From: Noviherbaspirillum aerium
Lineage (GTDB): Bacteria; Pseudomonadota; Gammaproteobacteria; Burkholderiales; Burkholderiaceae_D
DNA: 64,000 nt
Assembly (NCBI RefSeq): GCF_008929045.1
Contig: NZ_VFAH01000002.1
Location: 1-64,000 of the forward strand
Direction of reading: 5' to 3'
A model generated the notes under the pieces. That model was not told the origin of the DNA and made no database searches. It saw only the letters and a list, made by a program, of their open reading frames with translations. Below are positions 26,601 to 34,348 of the stretch, piece by piece. Each line of letters opens with the position of its first letter. Positions within the stretch are counted from its first letter, which is position 1. Position numbers and translations under genes: made by a program.

Positions 26601-26801
26601 CCTGAAATGGATGGCATCACCGCGATGAAGGAAATCCGCAAAAAACCGGAGTTCGAACGCCTGCCAATCATCGCGCTGACGGCCAAGGCGATGCCGGACG
26701 ACCGTCGCAGTTGTCTGGAAGCCGGCGCGAACGACTATATCTCCAAGCCGATCGATGTCGATAAACTGGTATCGTTATGCCGGGTTTGGCTGCCTAAATA
26801 A
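23688..26801 (+). CDS. Hybrid sensor histidine kinase with GAF, coiled coil and three receiver domains
   Basis: A 1037-residue protein. Hydrophobic segments lie within residues 8-100, so it is membrane anchored. A GAF domain covers about 125-265, a long coiled coil rich in Glu and Gln about 268-355, HisKA about 360-430 (NMSHELRTPLN, His370), and HATPase about 470-595 (RKYGGTGLGLSISREL). Three receiver domains follow at about 648-770, 775-890 and 920-1037, with VLDLNLPD and VLMDLMMPEMDG as phospho-acceptor regions. It leads a four-gene operon with CheR, CheB and a REC-kinase. It could act in a multistep relay with adaptation-like methylation, but no MCP is encoded with it. Confidence 0.9.
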   Translation: MDKSTRMVLAQLLSISALVFVIDALTPLGYAEWMLYVIPIVLCVRQKNPDLPVRITILLLPLLILGYMLSPQGALPRIAIVNRSFAFFAVLGVAYLTRRIINERLLADHLMWLERGRAEVARNIMGEPTVAEISEKIVHALAQYLNAQTAVFYRIEDNKLQLSASYALAAEKQDSQRALGQGLIGEVAKNGKPLVVHTLPANYLRIESSLGSTASASVLVAPITENGTISGVMEFGFLRDDPLDNERELMQLIADKIGSAVRSAEYRQNLQELLEQTQRQSEELQAQQEELRVSNEELEEQGRALMESQARLENQQAELEQTNAKLEEQAERLEAQKHELLQAHSAVQKTADELSRASTYKSEFLANMSHELRTPLNSSLILSKILMENKSGNLSEEQVRYAQTVYSSNNELLALINDILDLSKIESGHVEIVPEPVSVQSIADTVQQPFNVIARDKGLHFAVEIASDMPSVIHTDNQRLHQILKNLLSNACKFTEKGGVTLHIRRVAKGRIAFAVQDTGIGIAPHQQDVIFEAFRQADGTTSRKYGGTGLGLSISRELARLLGGQISVKSMEGEGSTFTLEIAADLTALPLAKPAAAPASAPASALVQTSVQAAEPVTSALAAVRTGRPSMPTPSTRADDRFARKRERMILAIEDDAHFADILLDLVREAGFDCAIAATGQEAIELAQQLQPHGILLDVGLPDQSGLTVLDHLKRDPGTRHIPIHMLSVEEHMQTALEMGAVGYALKPVAREDILSAIGRLEEKLHKRAHKVLVVEDDVRLRESIGLLLKADDIEIITAGSAAEALAFVSSQTFDCMVLDLNLPDATGYQLLETMSAGDKYAFPPVIIYTGRTLSRDEEQQLRRYSRSIIIKGAKSPDRLLDEVTLFLHRVESSIPPDHKKLLQQARQRDAVFEGRQILLVEDDVRNIFALTSVFEPLGAKIGIARNGKEALNALQQNSEIDLVLMDLMMPEMDGITAMKEIRKKPEFERLPIIALTAKAMPDDRRSCLEAGANDYISKPIDVDKLVSLCRVWLPK

Positions 26802-26809
26802 GGTGTAAC

Positions 26810-27634
26810 TTGTCAGAATTTAATGCGCGCTTCGATATCGAACTAAAACTGTTGCTGGAAGGGGTCTATCTCACCTACCAGCATGACTTCAGGCATTATG
26901 CCATTGCATCGCTCCGCCGGCGTATTTGCCAGGCGATGGCAGAGTTCGAATGCGATACGGTATCAGAATTGCAAAGCAGGATATTGCATGAACCGGCCGT
27001 CTTTGCGCGGATGTTGCAGTATTTCACGGTACAGGTCAGCGAAATGTTCCGTGATCCCCGCTACTTCAAAGCTTTGCGTGAACAGGTCGTGCCGGTACTG
27101 AAGACCTATCCTTCAGTAAAGGTCTGGGTGGCCGGTTGCAGCACCGGGGAAGAGGTTTGGTCGCTGGCAATCCTGTTTGCGGAAGAAGGCATGCTCGACA
27201 ATACCTTGATCTATGCGACAGACATCAACCCTGCCGCCCTCAAGAAAGCCGAGAGCGGCATTTATGATCTTGCACGCATTGCCGGATTCAGCAGCAACTA
27301 TCAGCAAGCCGGCGGCACCCGTTCTCTATCGGATTACTACACAACCGGATATGACGGCGCACTGTTCGACCGCGCGCTGCGCCGTCGCATGGTATTTGCC
27401 GACCATAGTCTCGCCACCGACAGCGTTTTCTCGGAGGCGCATCTTGTATCTTGCCGCAATGTCTTGATTTATTTCGATCCTGTTCTGCAGGACCGTGCAG
27501 TCGGTTTATTCGCCGACTCACTGGTGCACCGCGGATTTCTCGGATTGGGCGCGAAAGAAAGCCTGCGCTTCAGCAAGCACGCCGCCCGCTTCATCGACTT
27601 TGCCGCATCCGAAAAAATCTATCAGCGCCGGTGA
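26810..27634 (+). CDS. CheR-type methyltransferase
   Basis: A 274-residue SAM-dependent methyltransferase with the CheR N-terminal helical domain (residues 1-75) and catalytic domain. The SAM-binding motif is VWVAGCSTGEEVWSLAIL, followed by YATDINPAAL and the late motif CRNVLIYFD. The start is a TTG at 26810-26812 preceded by AAGGTG, eight bases after the kinase stop. CheR normally methylates Glu side chains of chemoreceptors. In this operon there is no receptor, so its target may be the hybrid kinase or an unlinked MCP. Confidence 0.9.
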   Translation: MSEFNARFDIELKLLLEGVYLTYQHDFRHYAIASLRRRICQAMAEFECDTVSELQSRILHEPAVFARMLQYFTVQVSEMFRDPRYFKALREQVVPVLKTYPSVKVWVAGCSTGEEVWSLAILFAEEGMLDNTLIYATDINPAALKKAESGIYDLARIAGFSSNYQQAGGTRSLSDYYTTGYDGALFDRALRRRMVFADHSLATDSVFSEAHLVSCRNVLIYFDPVLQDRAVGLFADSLVHRGFLGLGAKESLRFSKHAARFIDFAASEKIYQRR

Positions 27635-27639
27635 GTATC

Positions 27640-28248
27640 ATGCCTATTACACCTTCAAGCTCACACCAAATCGATTTAATCGTCGTCGGCGGTTCCGCCG
27701 GCGGCATCCAGGCCATGAGTGCGTTGCTGGCGGGCCTTCCCGCCAATCTCGCGGCCGCAGTCTCGTTGGTATTGCACATGCCACCTAATCGGTCCAGCTT
27801 GCTACCCGAATTGTTTGGACGCCATTGCAAGCTGCCAGTCAAAGAGGCTGAAGACAAGGAGCCCATCGTTCCAGGCACAGTGTATCTTGCCTCACCGGAT
27901 TACCATTTACTCATCGAACCCGAGAGGCACTTTTCGCTATCCTGCGATGAACCGCTGAATTTTTCCCGGCCATCGATCGATGTGCTGTTCGAATCGGCTG
28001 CCATAGCATATGGCTCGAAGGTGCTTGGCATTGTTTTGAGTGGCGCCAACAGCGACGGCGCCGCGGGATTGAAGGCAATCCGCAATGGCGGCGGATTGGG
28101 CTGGGTACAGGATCCGGACGAAGCACAGGCCGCAGTCATGCCGTTAGCGGCAATCAAACACGCTGGAGCCGATTCCGTGCTGACATTAGGTAAAATGGTG
28201 GAATTGTTAACAGGCGCCGGCATGGTTCCCAAGGAAATCAAAGCATGA
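27640..28248 (+). CDS. CheB-type methylesterase domain without receiver
   Basis: A 202-residue protein that is only the catalytic domain of CheB; the usual N-terminal receiver of chemotaxis CheB (about 350 residues) is missing. The catalytic triad is Ser19 in VVGGSAGG, His46 in LVLHMPPN and the Asp in GANSDGAAGLK. It would remove methyl groups or deamidate Gln on a receptor-like target. It starts five bases after the CheR stop, and its TGA overlaps the next ATG. Without a receiver, its activity must be set in trans, perhaps by the three receivers of the kinase or by the downstream REC-kinase. Confidence 0.88.
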   Translation: MPITPSSSHQIDLIVVGGSAGGIQAMSALLAGLPANLAAAVSLVLHMPPNRSSLLPELFGRHCKLPVKEAEDKEPIVPGTVYLASPDYHLLIEPERHFSLSCDEPLNFSRPSIDVLFESAAIAYGSKVLGIVLSGANSDGAAGLKAIRNGGGLGWVQDPDEAQAAVMPLAAIKHAGADSVLTLGKMVELLTGAGMVPKEIKA

Positions 28249-29429
28249 GCGACGATATCAACGTACTTGTAGTGGATGATGTGCCACAAAACCTGGTGGC
28301 GATCGAAGCCCTGCTCAAGCGCCCCGGCCTGACTATCATCCAAGCCGCCTCGGGTGCAGAAGCACTCGAAGTGCTACTCGTGCAAGAGGTGGCATTGGTC
28401 CTGATCGATGTGCAGATGCCACAGATGGATGGATTCGAATTGGCAGCCCTGATACGCGGCAGCGCACGTACCAGCAGTATTCCCTTGATATTTTTGACCG
28501 CCGGCGCGCGTGAATCGAAGAATCTGTTCCACGGATACGAATTGGGCGCGGTCGATTTTCTGTACAAGCCGATTGACGAAGCCATTTTAAAGAGCAAGGT
28601 AAATGTCTTCGTCGAGCTTCATGCCAAAGAAAAGCAGTTGGCGAAACAACTCGATGAACTGAAACAGGCACTAGCCTTGAACGAGATATTTGTCGCTGTG
28701 CTCGGCCACGATTTGCGTACCCCCCTGTCTGCAGTACTGAATGGTACTGACCTCCTACTGAAGATATCGCAGGATCCGATGATCCGTACGGCTGCCACGC
28801 TCATGCAGTCAAGTACCGTCCGTATGACAAAAATGGTAGAGCAATTGCTTGACGTCGCACGAATTCGCGCCGGCGGCATGAAATTGCATGGGAAAGAAAC
28901 GGACTACGCCGAGCAATGCCGACAACTGGCAGACGAGTTAGGTGATTATCGAAAGAATGGACGCATCATCATCGAAGCAGCGGGTAATACCATCGGCACT
29001 GCCGACGTCGACCGCATTCAACAAGTATTTTCCAACTTGATGAGCAATGCATTACAACATGGTGACGACGCCATACCTATCAAGGTAGGCATCGATGGCA
29101 CCGATCCGCAGTCGATTTCAATCAGTGTTCACAACGCCGGCTCGATACCGGCCGAGGCGCTGAAGACGATCTTTGAGCCTTTCGTGAGCCGACAAACGAT
29201 ACAAAAGAACGCGCAGGGATTAGGACTGGGCCTCTACATTGTTCGGAAATTTGTTGAGCTGCATGGCGGTGACGTCACGGTAGCGTCGAGCGCGGCATCA
29301 GGCACTACATTTGTCACCCGCTTTCCACGTAGACCAGATGATGAGTTTTTCGCAGTTAAGCCGCTGGCAAACTCGTCCCACAATAAAAATGCGCAGTCTG
29401 TTTTGCCGTTTGGCTTAGGCTGTGTTTAA
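28245..29429 (+). CDS. Receiver-histidine kinase (REC-HisKA-HATPase)
   Basis: A 394-residue soluble protein. The N-terminal receiver covers residues 5-122, with phospho-acceptor Asp55 in LVLIDVQMPQ and Lys in FLYKPID. A short coiled coil links to HisKA (LGHDLRTPLSAVL, His155) and HATPase (FSNLMSNALQHG, GLGLGLYIVRKF). This is the layout of kinases whose activity is switched by phosphorylation of their own receiver. It is translationally coupled to CheB by ATGA at 28245. Its stop sits within a large palindrome that probably ends the operon. Confidence 0.9.
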   Translation: MSDDINVLVVDDVPQNLVAIEALLKRPGLTIIQAASGAEALEVLLVQEVALVLIDVQMPQMDGFELAALIRGSARTSSIPLIFLTAGARESKNLFHGYELGAVDFLYKPIDEAILKSKVNVFVELHAKEKQLAKQLDELKQALALNEIFVAVLGHDLRTPLSAVLNGTDLLLKISQDPMIRTAATLMQSSTVRMTKMVEQLLDVARIRAGGMKLHGKETDYAEQCRQLADELGDYRKNGRIIIEAAGNTIGTADVDRIQQVFSNLMSNALQHGDDAIPIKVGIDGTDPQSISISVHNAGSIPAEALKTIFEPFVSRQTIQKNAQGLGLGLYIVRKFVELHGGDVTVASSAASGTTFVTRFPRRPDDEFFAVKPLANSSHNKNAQSVLPFGLGCV

Positions 29430-29538
29430 TAAGTGTTGCGAGCGGTTCAGATTGGCGCCGAGGAGCGCACGCGTACGGTTGTACGCCGAGCACCGCGGGC
29501 GCCAATCCGGATCGCGCAGCAGCTTATCAAACACCGCC
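29418..29538. repeat. 121-bp imperfect palindrome over the end of the signalling operon
   Basis: The left arm (29418-29459) and the complement of the right arm (29497-29538) share about three quarters of their bases, including GTGTTT, ATAAG, TTGCG/CTGCG and GATTGGCGCC. The centre has a perfect small hairpin, GCGTAC-GGTT-GTACGC (29471-29486). It includes the stop codon of the REC-kinase. It can act as a terminator. Alternatively it is a dispersed repeat or the end of the mobile element whose broken integrase follows. Confidence 0.55.
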
Positions 29539-29722
29539 TAGTCAGCCAAGCAGGTAGCTGACTGATTTTTTACTTCTGCCGTCCAAGGGACTGGCACATG
29601 ATGGACTTGCCATCGACGGTTTGCGATTGAGCAAGACATGGATTATCGGATCAACCGGCATTGATGCGATTTTCGTCCATATTCTCGTATTTCAATCCGT
29701 AGCCCATGTCGCCGGCTTCCGC

Positions 29723-30080
29723 ATGTCAAAGCTCGAACGGTACGTAAAAATTGCTACCCGCGATAACACCCGCGGAGCGTATCACGGGGCAATTCTCCAA
29801 TTCGTGATCGAATGGGGCGGCTTTCTGCCCGCCACGGCAGAAAGTGCTCCCAGTTACCTGGCCGACCATGCCGAAACGCTTTCGGTCAATACGCTGTGCC
29901 AGCGCTTCGGCGCCCTCGCCTTCTGACACCTCGTAAAATGGCACCGCGACCAGGGTTCCCCGAGCCGACCAAGGCGCCAACCGTCAAGGAAGTGTTCAAA
30001 GGCGCGCGGATTCTTCATCCGGTGCGGGAAAGGGCGCCAAATCGTTACAGATTGAGCAGTGACCGGCTTCGTAACATAAG
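29723..30080 (+). pseudogene. Broken tyrosine recombinase (phage-type integrase), N-terminal part
   Basis: The frame from 29723 reads RDNTRGAYHGAILQFVIEWG, then SYLADHAETLSVNTLCQRFG, then ends at a TGA at 29924. The sequence resumes in another frame as GFPEPTKAPTVKEVFKGARI and LHPVRER. Together these match the SAM-like N-terminal domain of tyrosine recombinases. A frameshift with a small insertion separates the halves, and the catalytic C-terminal domain (R-H-R-Y residues) is absent. It marks an old integrative element. The surrounding 29540-29722 and 30081-30371 hold no other gene. Confidence 0.7.
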
Positions 30081-30371
30081 CGCTTCCGGCTCATTCAAAT
30101 CCCACCGGCACAGTACGCCCCCAAGCGGGCTCCAACGCAAAACACCTCCTTAGCGAGTACATTGGCTGGCTAGGTGGGTTCCTGTTGGCAGTACCATAGG
30201 GGTGTGATCAATGCCAGGCAAAAAGCTTAACTTGTTGATTGCGTAACTGTTGCACAAGGCAATCGGTCTGTACCGAATGAGCATTAAGCTTCTTAGGGCA
30301 AAGGGATTTGCGCATTGATATCCACCATGGAAAAAATCAAGAATTTTTGCAATGGAGCAACGTAGACTACG

Positions 30372-31190
30372 ATGAAAGTTTCAAAGAACCGAGCTCTCGC
30401 GCTTAGTCTGATTGGCTTCGCGATGATCGCATTACTTGATGTCACCACGACATACCATGTTAGCTTTTTGTTGTTGCATCTATTGCCCATTCTTTTTGTC
30501 ACCTGGTACGCCGGGGCAACTTGGGGCGTAGTACTAAGTCTATCAATGACAATCGTTCAGATGTGCTCAAGCATCTACGATGGAGTTGGGGACTCTGCAT
30601 CGATCAACTGGTATCTGGACATTGCAAGCGATCTTGGTGCCGCGCTTTTACTTGTATGGATGCAAAGCCGTTTGAAGAAATCATTTGATCACGTTAACCG
30701 TCTTGCGCGGCATGACCGGCTCACTGAGTGTTTGAATCGTACCGGGTTCTATGATGCACTCGAATCCGAGTTTAACCGTGCAAAGCGCTATCCCACCCGT
30801 TTCTCTCTCATCTATTTTGACTGCGACAACTTCAAACAGGTGAACGATACGCTCGGCCATCACGTCGGGGACAAGCTTTTGGCCAGAGTTGGAGTCATCT
30901 TGCGTGGGCATGTGAGGCAAGTCGACTCGGTGAGTCGCTTGGGAGGCGACGAGTTCGCGATACTTCTGCCAGAAGCAGCGCAAACCGCAGCGTATCAGAC
31001 TATTACCCATTTGCGAGATCAACTCGATTCGGCAATGAAAGCCATGAAATGGCCGGTAACATTCAGCATTGGCGTAGCGACCTTTGACACTGTGCCCGAG
31101 ACCATCGACAAAGCACTCGAAATGGTCGACGGATTGATGTATGAAGTAAAGAGAAGCGGTAAAAACAATATCGTCTTCCGATCATTTTAA
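30372..31190 (+). CDS. Membrane GGDEF diguanylate cyclase
   Basis: A 272-residue protein with three to four hydrophobic segments in residues 9-102 (LIGFAMIALLDVTTTYHVSF, LLPILFVTWYAG, ALLLVWMQS) and a GGDEF domain at about 108-270. The active motif is RLGGDEFAILLP, with an intact inhibitory RxxD site (RQVD). It should make c-di-GMP at the inner membrane in response to an unknown signal sensed by the membrane part. It stands alone, 290 bp after the integrase remnant. Confidence 0.88.
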   Translation: MKVSKNRALALSLIGFAMIALLDVTTTYHVSFLLLHLLPILFVTWYAGATWGVVLSLSMTIVQMCSSIYDGVGDSASINWYLDIASDLGAALLLVWMQSRLKKSFDHVNRLARHDRLTECLNRTGFYDALESEFNRAKRYPTRFSLIYFDCDNFKQVNDTLGHHVGDKLLARVGVILRGHVRQVDSVSRLGGDEFAILLPEAAQTAAYQTITHLRDQLDSAMKAMKWPVTFSIGVATFDTVPETIDKALEMVDGLMYEVKRSGKNNIVFRSF

Positions 31191-31677
31191 TGACCGCCCG
31201 GAATGCCGGTCACTCTAGCCGCATCTTGTTCAAGCTTTTCCTGATTGTCCGCTTCTGGCAACTCATCATCTTGCTTAGATCCTAATGAACTGCAGGAAGT
31301 TGATAAAAAGCTGGCTTCCTGCTCACCCCAACTGCGCCCTCGGAGCTGCAGTTAATATCAGGAGTGGATTTCCATGCTGCGGGCTACACATCTGCGTTGC
31401 GGAGATCAATGCCAGTGGTTTACATGATGGATGCCCCATACCGGGCGCCTAACTTTAATGATGCATTTCCACAAACACTCACCATAACCGCCTGATTACT
31501 GACTCTAGGCGTCAATTCCGTGCCGGTGCAGCTTAGGAAGCAGCGCATTTGTATGGCGAATCCCGGAAGACCCTCGCCTAAACAGCCGGTCATGTCTACC
31601 GGACGTGAGGCGTATCTCGCGGCACATTGTCCGGCAGCTGCGTTCGTGGCATGATCGGGAAAAACGGGAAGACAATC
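31191..31677. other. Gap with small hairpins only
   Basis: No coding frame on either strand is convincing. A hairpin GCAGGAAG (about 31291-31298) with CTTCCTGC (about 31314-31321) lies 100 bp past the GGDEF stop and could be its terminator. A second, AACTGC with GCAGTT, follows near 31329-31353. The rest is unremarkable. Confidence 0.35.
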
Positions 31678-32310
31678 ATGGAAGACATATTCGCACGTAT
31701 CGTTGCACGCAAGGCTGTGCTGGAAGAGCGCGTCCCGACGGTCACGCGCCAGATAGACCAGGCCTTCGCGCCTTCCGAACCGGCACTGGTGGCGAAGCTG
31801 CAGCGTGTGCTTGCGGAAGGCGGTTCGCGCAGGAACAAGATGATCCGTATCCAGGCACTGGTTTCCGAGGTGCGTTCGTACGCAGGCGAACATGTCGCCT
31901 GCAAGCAGGGATGCTCCGCGTGCTGCAAGCAGCGGGTAATGATGTCGCAGACGGAAGCCGATGCGATAGGCCACGCGATCGGCCGTCCCGCGGTGCAGCT
32001 GCGACTTGACTACGTGCCGCCCCGCATACACGACTTTGGCCGCGACACGCCGTGCACCTTCCTGGTGGACGACGCCTGTTCCATCTATGAACACAGGCCT
32101 TTTGTTTGCCGCAACTATGTCAGCCTCGATGTCGACCCGCTGCTGTGCGGCTTCGAGAACTGGGATCTCGCCAAGGCCGGCGACAAGCGCTTCACGCCGG
32201 TGCCGCACCTCGACCCCGGCCCCTTGCTGAGCGCCTACCAGAAAGTGGCGGGACAGGACCGCATAGGGGATATCCGGGCATTCTTCCCTCCGGGGCCGAA
32301 GGACGCCTGA
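31678..32310 (+). CDS. YkgJ-family cysteine-cluster protein
   Basis: A 210-residue protein with the CxxGCxxCC cluster characteristic of YkgJ (CKQGCSACCKQRV, near residues 81-93). Further Cys are in TPCTFLVDDACSIYEHRPFVCRNYVS and LLCGFENW. The family probably binds a zinc ion or an iron-sulfur cluster; its function is unknown. The ATG at 31678 was chosen as the first Met after an open frame without similarity. It is convergent with the ATC hydrolase-like gene, 100 bp between stops. Confidence 0.82.
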   Translation: MEDIFARIVARKAVLEERVPTVTRQIDQAFAPSEPALVAKLQRVLAEGGSRRNKMIRIQALVSEVRSYAGEHVACKQGCSACCKQRVMMSQTEADAIGHAIGRPAVQLRLDYVPPRIHDFGRDTPCTFLVDDACSIYEHRPFVCRNYVSLDVDPLLCGFENWDLAKAGDKRFTPVPHLDPGPLLSAYQKVAGQDRIGDIRAFFPPGPKDA

Positions 32311-32410
32311 GGCAAGCTGGTGACGTTCCCGAATTGCCAAACCCTGTCTCTGCACCGGGAACGATGACAGACGTGACTTGGGGGTTCCGGCAAATCGCCT
32401 GCTTCATCCC

Positions 32411-33100
32411 CTACCCCGACCGAAGCCGGGAAAACCGAAAGTTGCAGTGGCTTGCACCGCCCGCCAATGTCTGCGTCCTCTCCAGATGGATACCTCGAGT
32501 GGCATAGGCGTCGAAATCCAGACCACAGATGCTCGGCAAAATCTCATGGTCGCCATGGCGGGCCGCGAACTTGCAGAAGCCGCAGGCCTTGTAATCAATG
32601 CCGAACTCGAAGTCATCACCCGGACCGGGCTCGACGAAGTCGTAGACAAAATCATCGGGAAACGCTTGCTGATGATCTCGCGTGGCACTTTTCGCGGCTT
32701 GCTCTCGCACCAATGCCTGGTTCTCAGACGACATGAATTGACGGCCCGCAGCAAGACGTTTCTCTTCGGGTTCCGTAAGCAGTTGGGCCTTATAGGTTTC
32801 CCGCTCGATGTCGGCGATGACAGGGAGGGGCACACCGTGTCGCCGGAGCACCCGGCCAATGGCGATGAAGCCAAGGAGACGCATGAAGAAATCGCTCATG
32901 CGGCTGGCCTCACCCCCGACATAGGGCATCTGGGTGAGCACGGCCTCGAACTCAGTCATCACCTGTCGGTGGATTTCGTCGATATCGGAGAGGTGGGCAC
33001 GGTCGCGCAACAATGGTTCGGCCAGGTTGAGGCGCTGGCGCATAGCGCCTTCCATGGCTGCCAGATGCAATTGGTAGAAAGGATGGATAGTTTCAGCCAT
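32411..33100 (-). CDS. L-2-amino-thiazoline-4-carboxylic acid hydrolase family protein
   Basis: A 229-residue protein of the ATC hydrolase family. The C-terminal signature is intact: GFCKFAARHGDHEILPSICG, then DFDAYATRGIHLERTQTLAG and GGASHCNFRF. The known member opens the thiazoline ring of L-ATC to S-carbamoyl- or N-carbamoyl-cysteine on the route to L-cysteine; homologues in other genomes have unassigned roles. The N-terminal half is helical. No thiazoline-pathway partner is next to it, so the substrate is open. Confidence 0.85.
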   Translation of the reverse strand: MAETIHPFYQLHLAAMEGAMRQRLNLAEPLLRDRAHLSDIDEIHRQVMTEFEAVLTQMPYVGGEASRMSDFFMRLLGFIAIGRVLRRHGVPLPVIADIERETYKAQLLTEPEEKRLAAGRQFMSSENQALVREQAAKSATRDHQQAFPDDFVYDFVEPGPGDDFEFGIDYKACGFCKFAARHGDHEILPSICGLDFDAYATRGIHLERTQTLAGGASHCNFRFSRLRSG

Positions 33101-33385
33101 GGGACACCACCTCGAAAAATGATTTTCCTAACAAGAACAGATTCAACCATCCACCGCGACCAAAGCCGCCCTCGGCAAACTGTAGCGGGCGGTGGAGATA
33201 AACGAAACCTCGGTCAGCCACGCGATCTGCATGGAATTATGACGCCTTTTCGCTAGCCCACGGCCTTGCAGGCCGCGCCCACCTTGCGGCAGGTTCTGGA
33301 GCGGAATGCAGGTGAATGGTCGGTCGCCTCGGCTTGACCTGCCCCCAGGGCAAACCGATTCTTCTACAGTCAGGCCGAAAACGAT

Positions 33386-33874
33386 CTAGGGTCTGGCCGC
33401 AGATTCTTTCAAAGCGATACGCGCTGCATCAACCCATGCCGAGTGCATGACCCCGTCACGCGAAACATAGTCTATCAGCAGCCATTCACCATGGCGTCTG
33501 CGTGCGATCACCACGTCGCCGGGAACAATGAAGCTGTTGCGAACTCGACAGCCGGTATTGGGTGCGCTATGGAAACGCAATCTACCCTTGCCGCTGACGC
33601 GTCCCTCCAATGCGGGACTCAGTTCGTTATTGGCATCCCGCGCCTCTCTGTTGACCGATGCGCAGAAGTCCGAAATCTGGCTGCGGCTGCCGTGCTCCCG
33701 CGCTGGCCCCGGCACAGGCGTGGTTCCCTGCGCGCCGACGTTCCCGGCTGGCGGTTTATCAGGCGCCATTTTGATGACTCCGCTGCTTTCCCTTGATCCA
33801 TGCTCCTGCCCCAGGGCCGAGCCGCAAGCGGCTGCGCCTGCCAGCGCCACGATTAAACAAGTGAGTTGCTTCAT
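33386..33874 (-). CDS. Secreted protein with SH3-like C-terminal domain
   Basis: A 162-residue protein with a signal peptide (CLIVALAGAAACGSALGQ). A low-complexity Pro/Gly/Ser stretch covers about 22-65. The C-terminal part (about 98-155) has alternating strands, VRNSFIVPGDVVIARRRHGE and WLLIDYVSRDGVMHSAWVDA, typical of bacterial SH3-like domains that bind peptidoglycan or proteins. A Cys pair in DFCASV and NTGCRV could form a disulfide in the periplasm. I do not recognise a named family, so the SH3 call is tentative. Confidence 0.65.
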   Translation of the reverse strand: MKQLTCLIVALAGAAACGSALGQEHGSRESSGVIKMAPDKPPAGNVGAQGTTPVPGPAREHGSRSQISDFCASVNREARDANNELSPALEGRVSGKGRLRFHSAPNTGCRVRNSFIVPGDVVIARRRHGEWLLIDYVSRDGVMHSAWVDAARIALKESAARP

Positions 33875-34161
33875 GCCCGCTCTGACCGCGGTCTATGCGC
33901 AAAGGTTGCGGATGCATCCCGTCGGAGTACCACCGGGCAGATGGGTAGCGCGCACGGCGCGACACACCATGAAGAGGGCTGGCATGCAAGCAATCGGAAT
34001 CAACGCACGGCGATCCGGCCGCCCTTTTTCGTCCTTTTTCGCCCTGTTTCGAACTGTTTCTCCCGTGCGAGCGCATCGTCGAAAACTGCAGCACTGATGA
34101 AAGATCCTTCACGCGGTCGCCTAACAGAGCCAGTTCGTTATAAACGCTTTGTCTTAACCAT
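33875..34161. other. Gap before the FNR-type promoter, nothing recognised
   Basis: The 287 bases between the SH3-like gene's start and the FNR-type box contain no convincing frame. They probably hold the promoter of the minus-strand gene. Confidence 0.3.
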
Positions 34162-34204
34162 TTGATCTGGATCAAATTAAATTCACAATCCATTAAGCAA
34201 TACT
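34162..34204 (+). promoter_or_regulatory. FNR/ANR/FixK-type box with matching -10, before the globin-coupled sensor gene
   Basis: TTGATCTGGATCAA (34162-34175) is a perfect TTGAT-N4-ATCAA site for an FNR/CRP-superfamily oxygen regulator. AATACT (34199-34204) is centred 33 bp downstream, the spacing expected for a class II activated promoter with the box at -41.5. Transcription would start near 34210, leaving a leader of about 140 bases that contains a CCGCTTTCAAGCGG hairpin near 34269. Confidence 0.65.
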
Positions 34205-34348
34205 ACTTAAGGTTTTGTGGCTGCCGCCGCACGGTTGGCGGCCCTTGTACCAAGACGGTCTGTTACCGCTTTCAAGCGGCATAGACCCTGATGGGTTTGG
34301 CTTCATCCGTAATCGGATGCGGCGCGTCAAGATATCACGAGAATAACA

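Noticed and set aside
31420-32355. A 311-codon minus-strand frame
   Set aside because: It covers the YkgJ-type gene on the opposite strand, whose cysteine cluster is convincing, and shows no family features.
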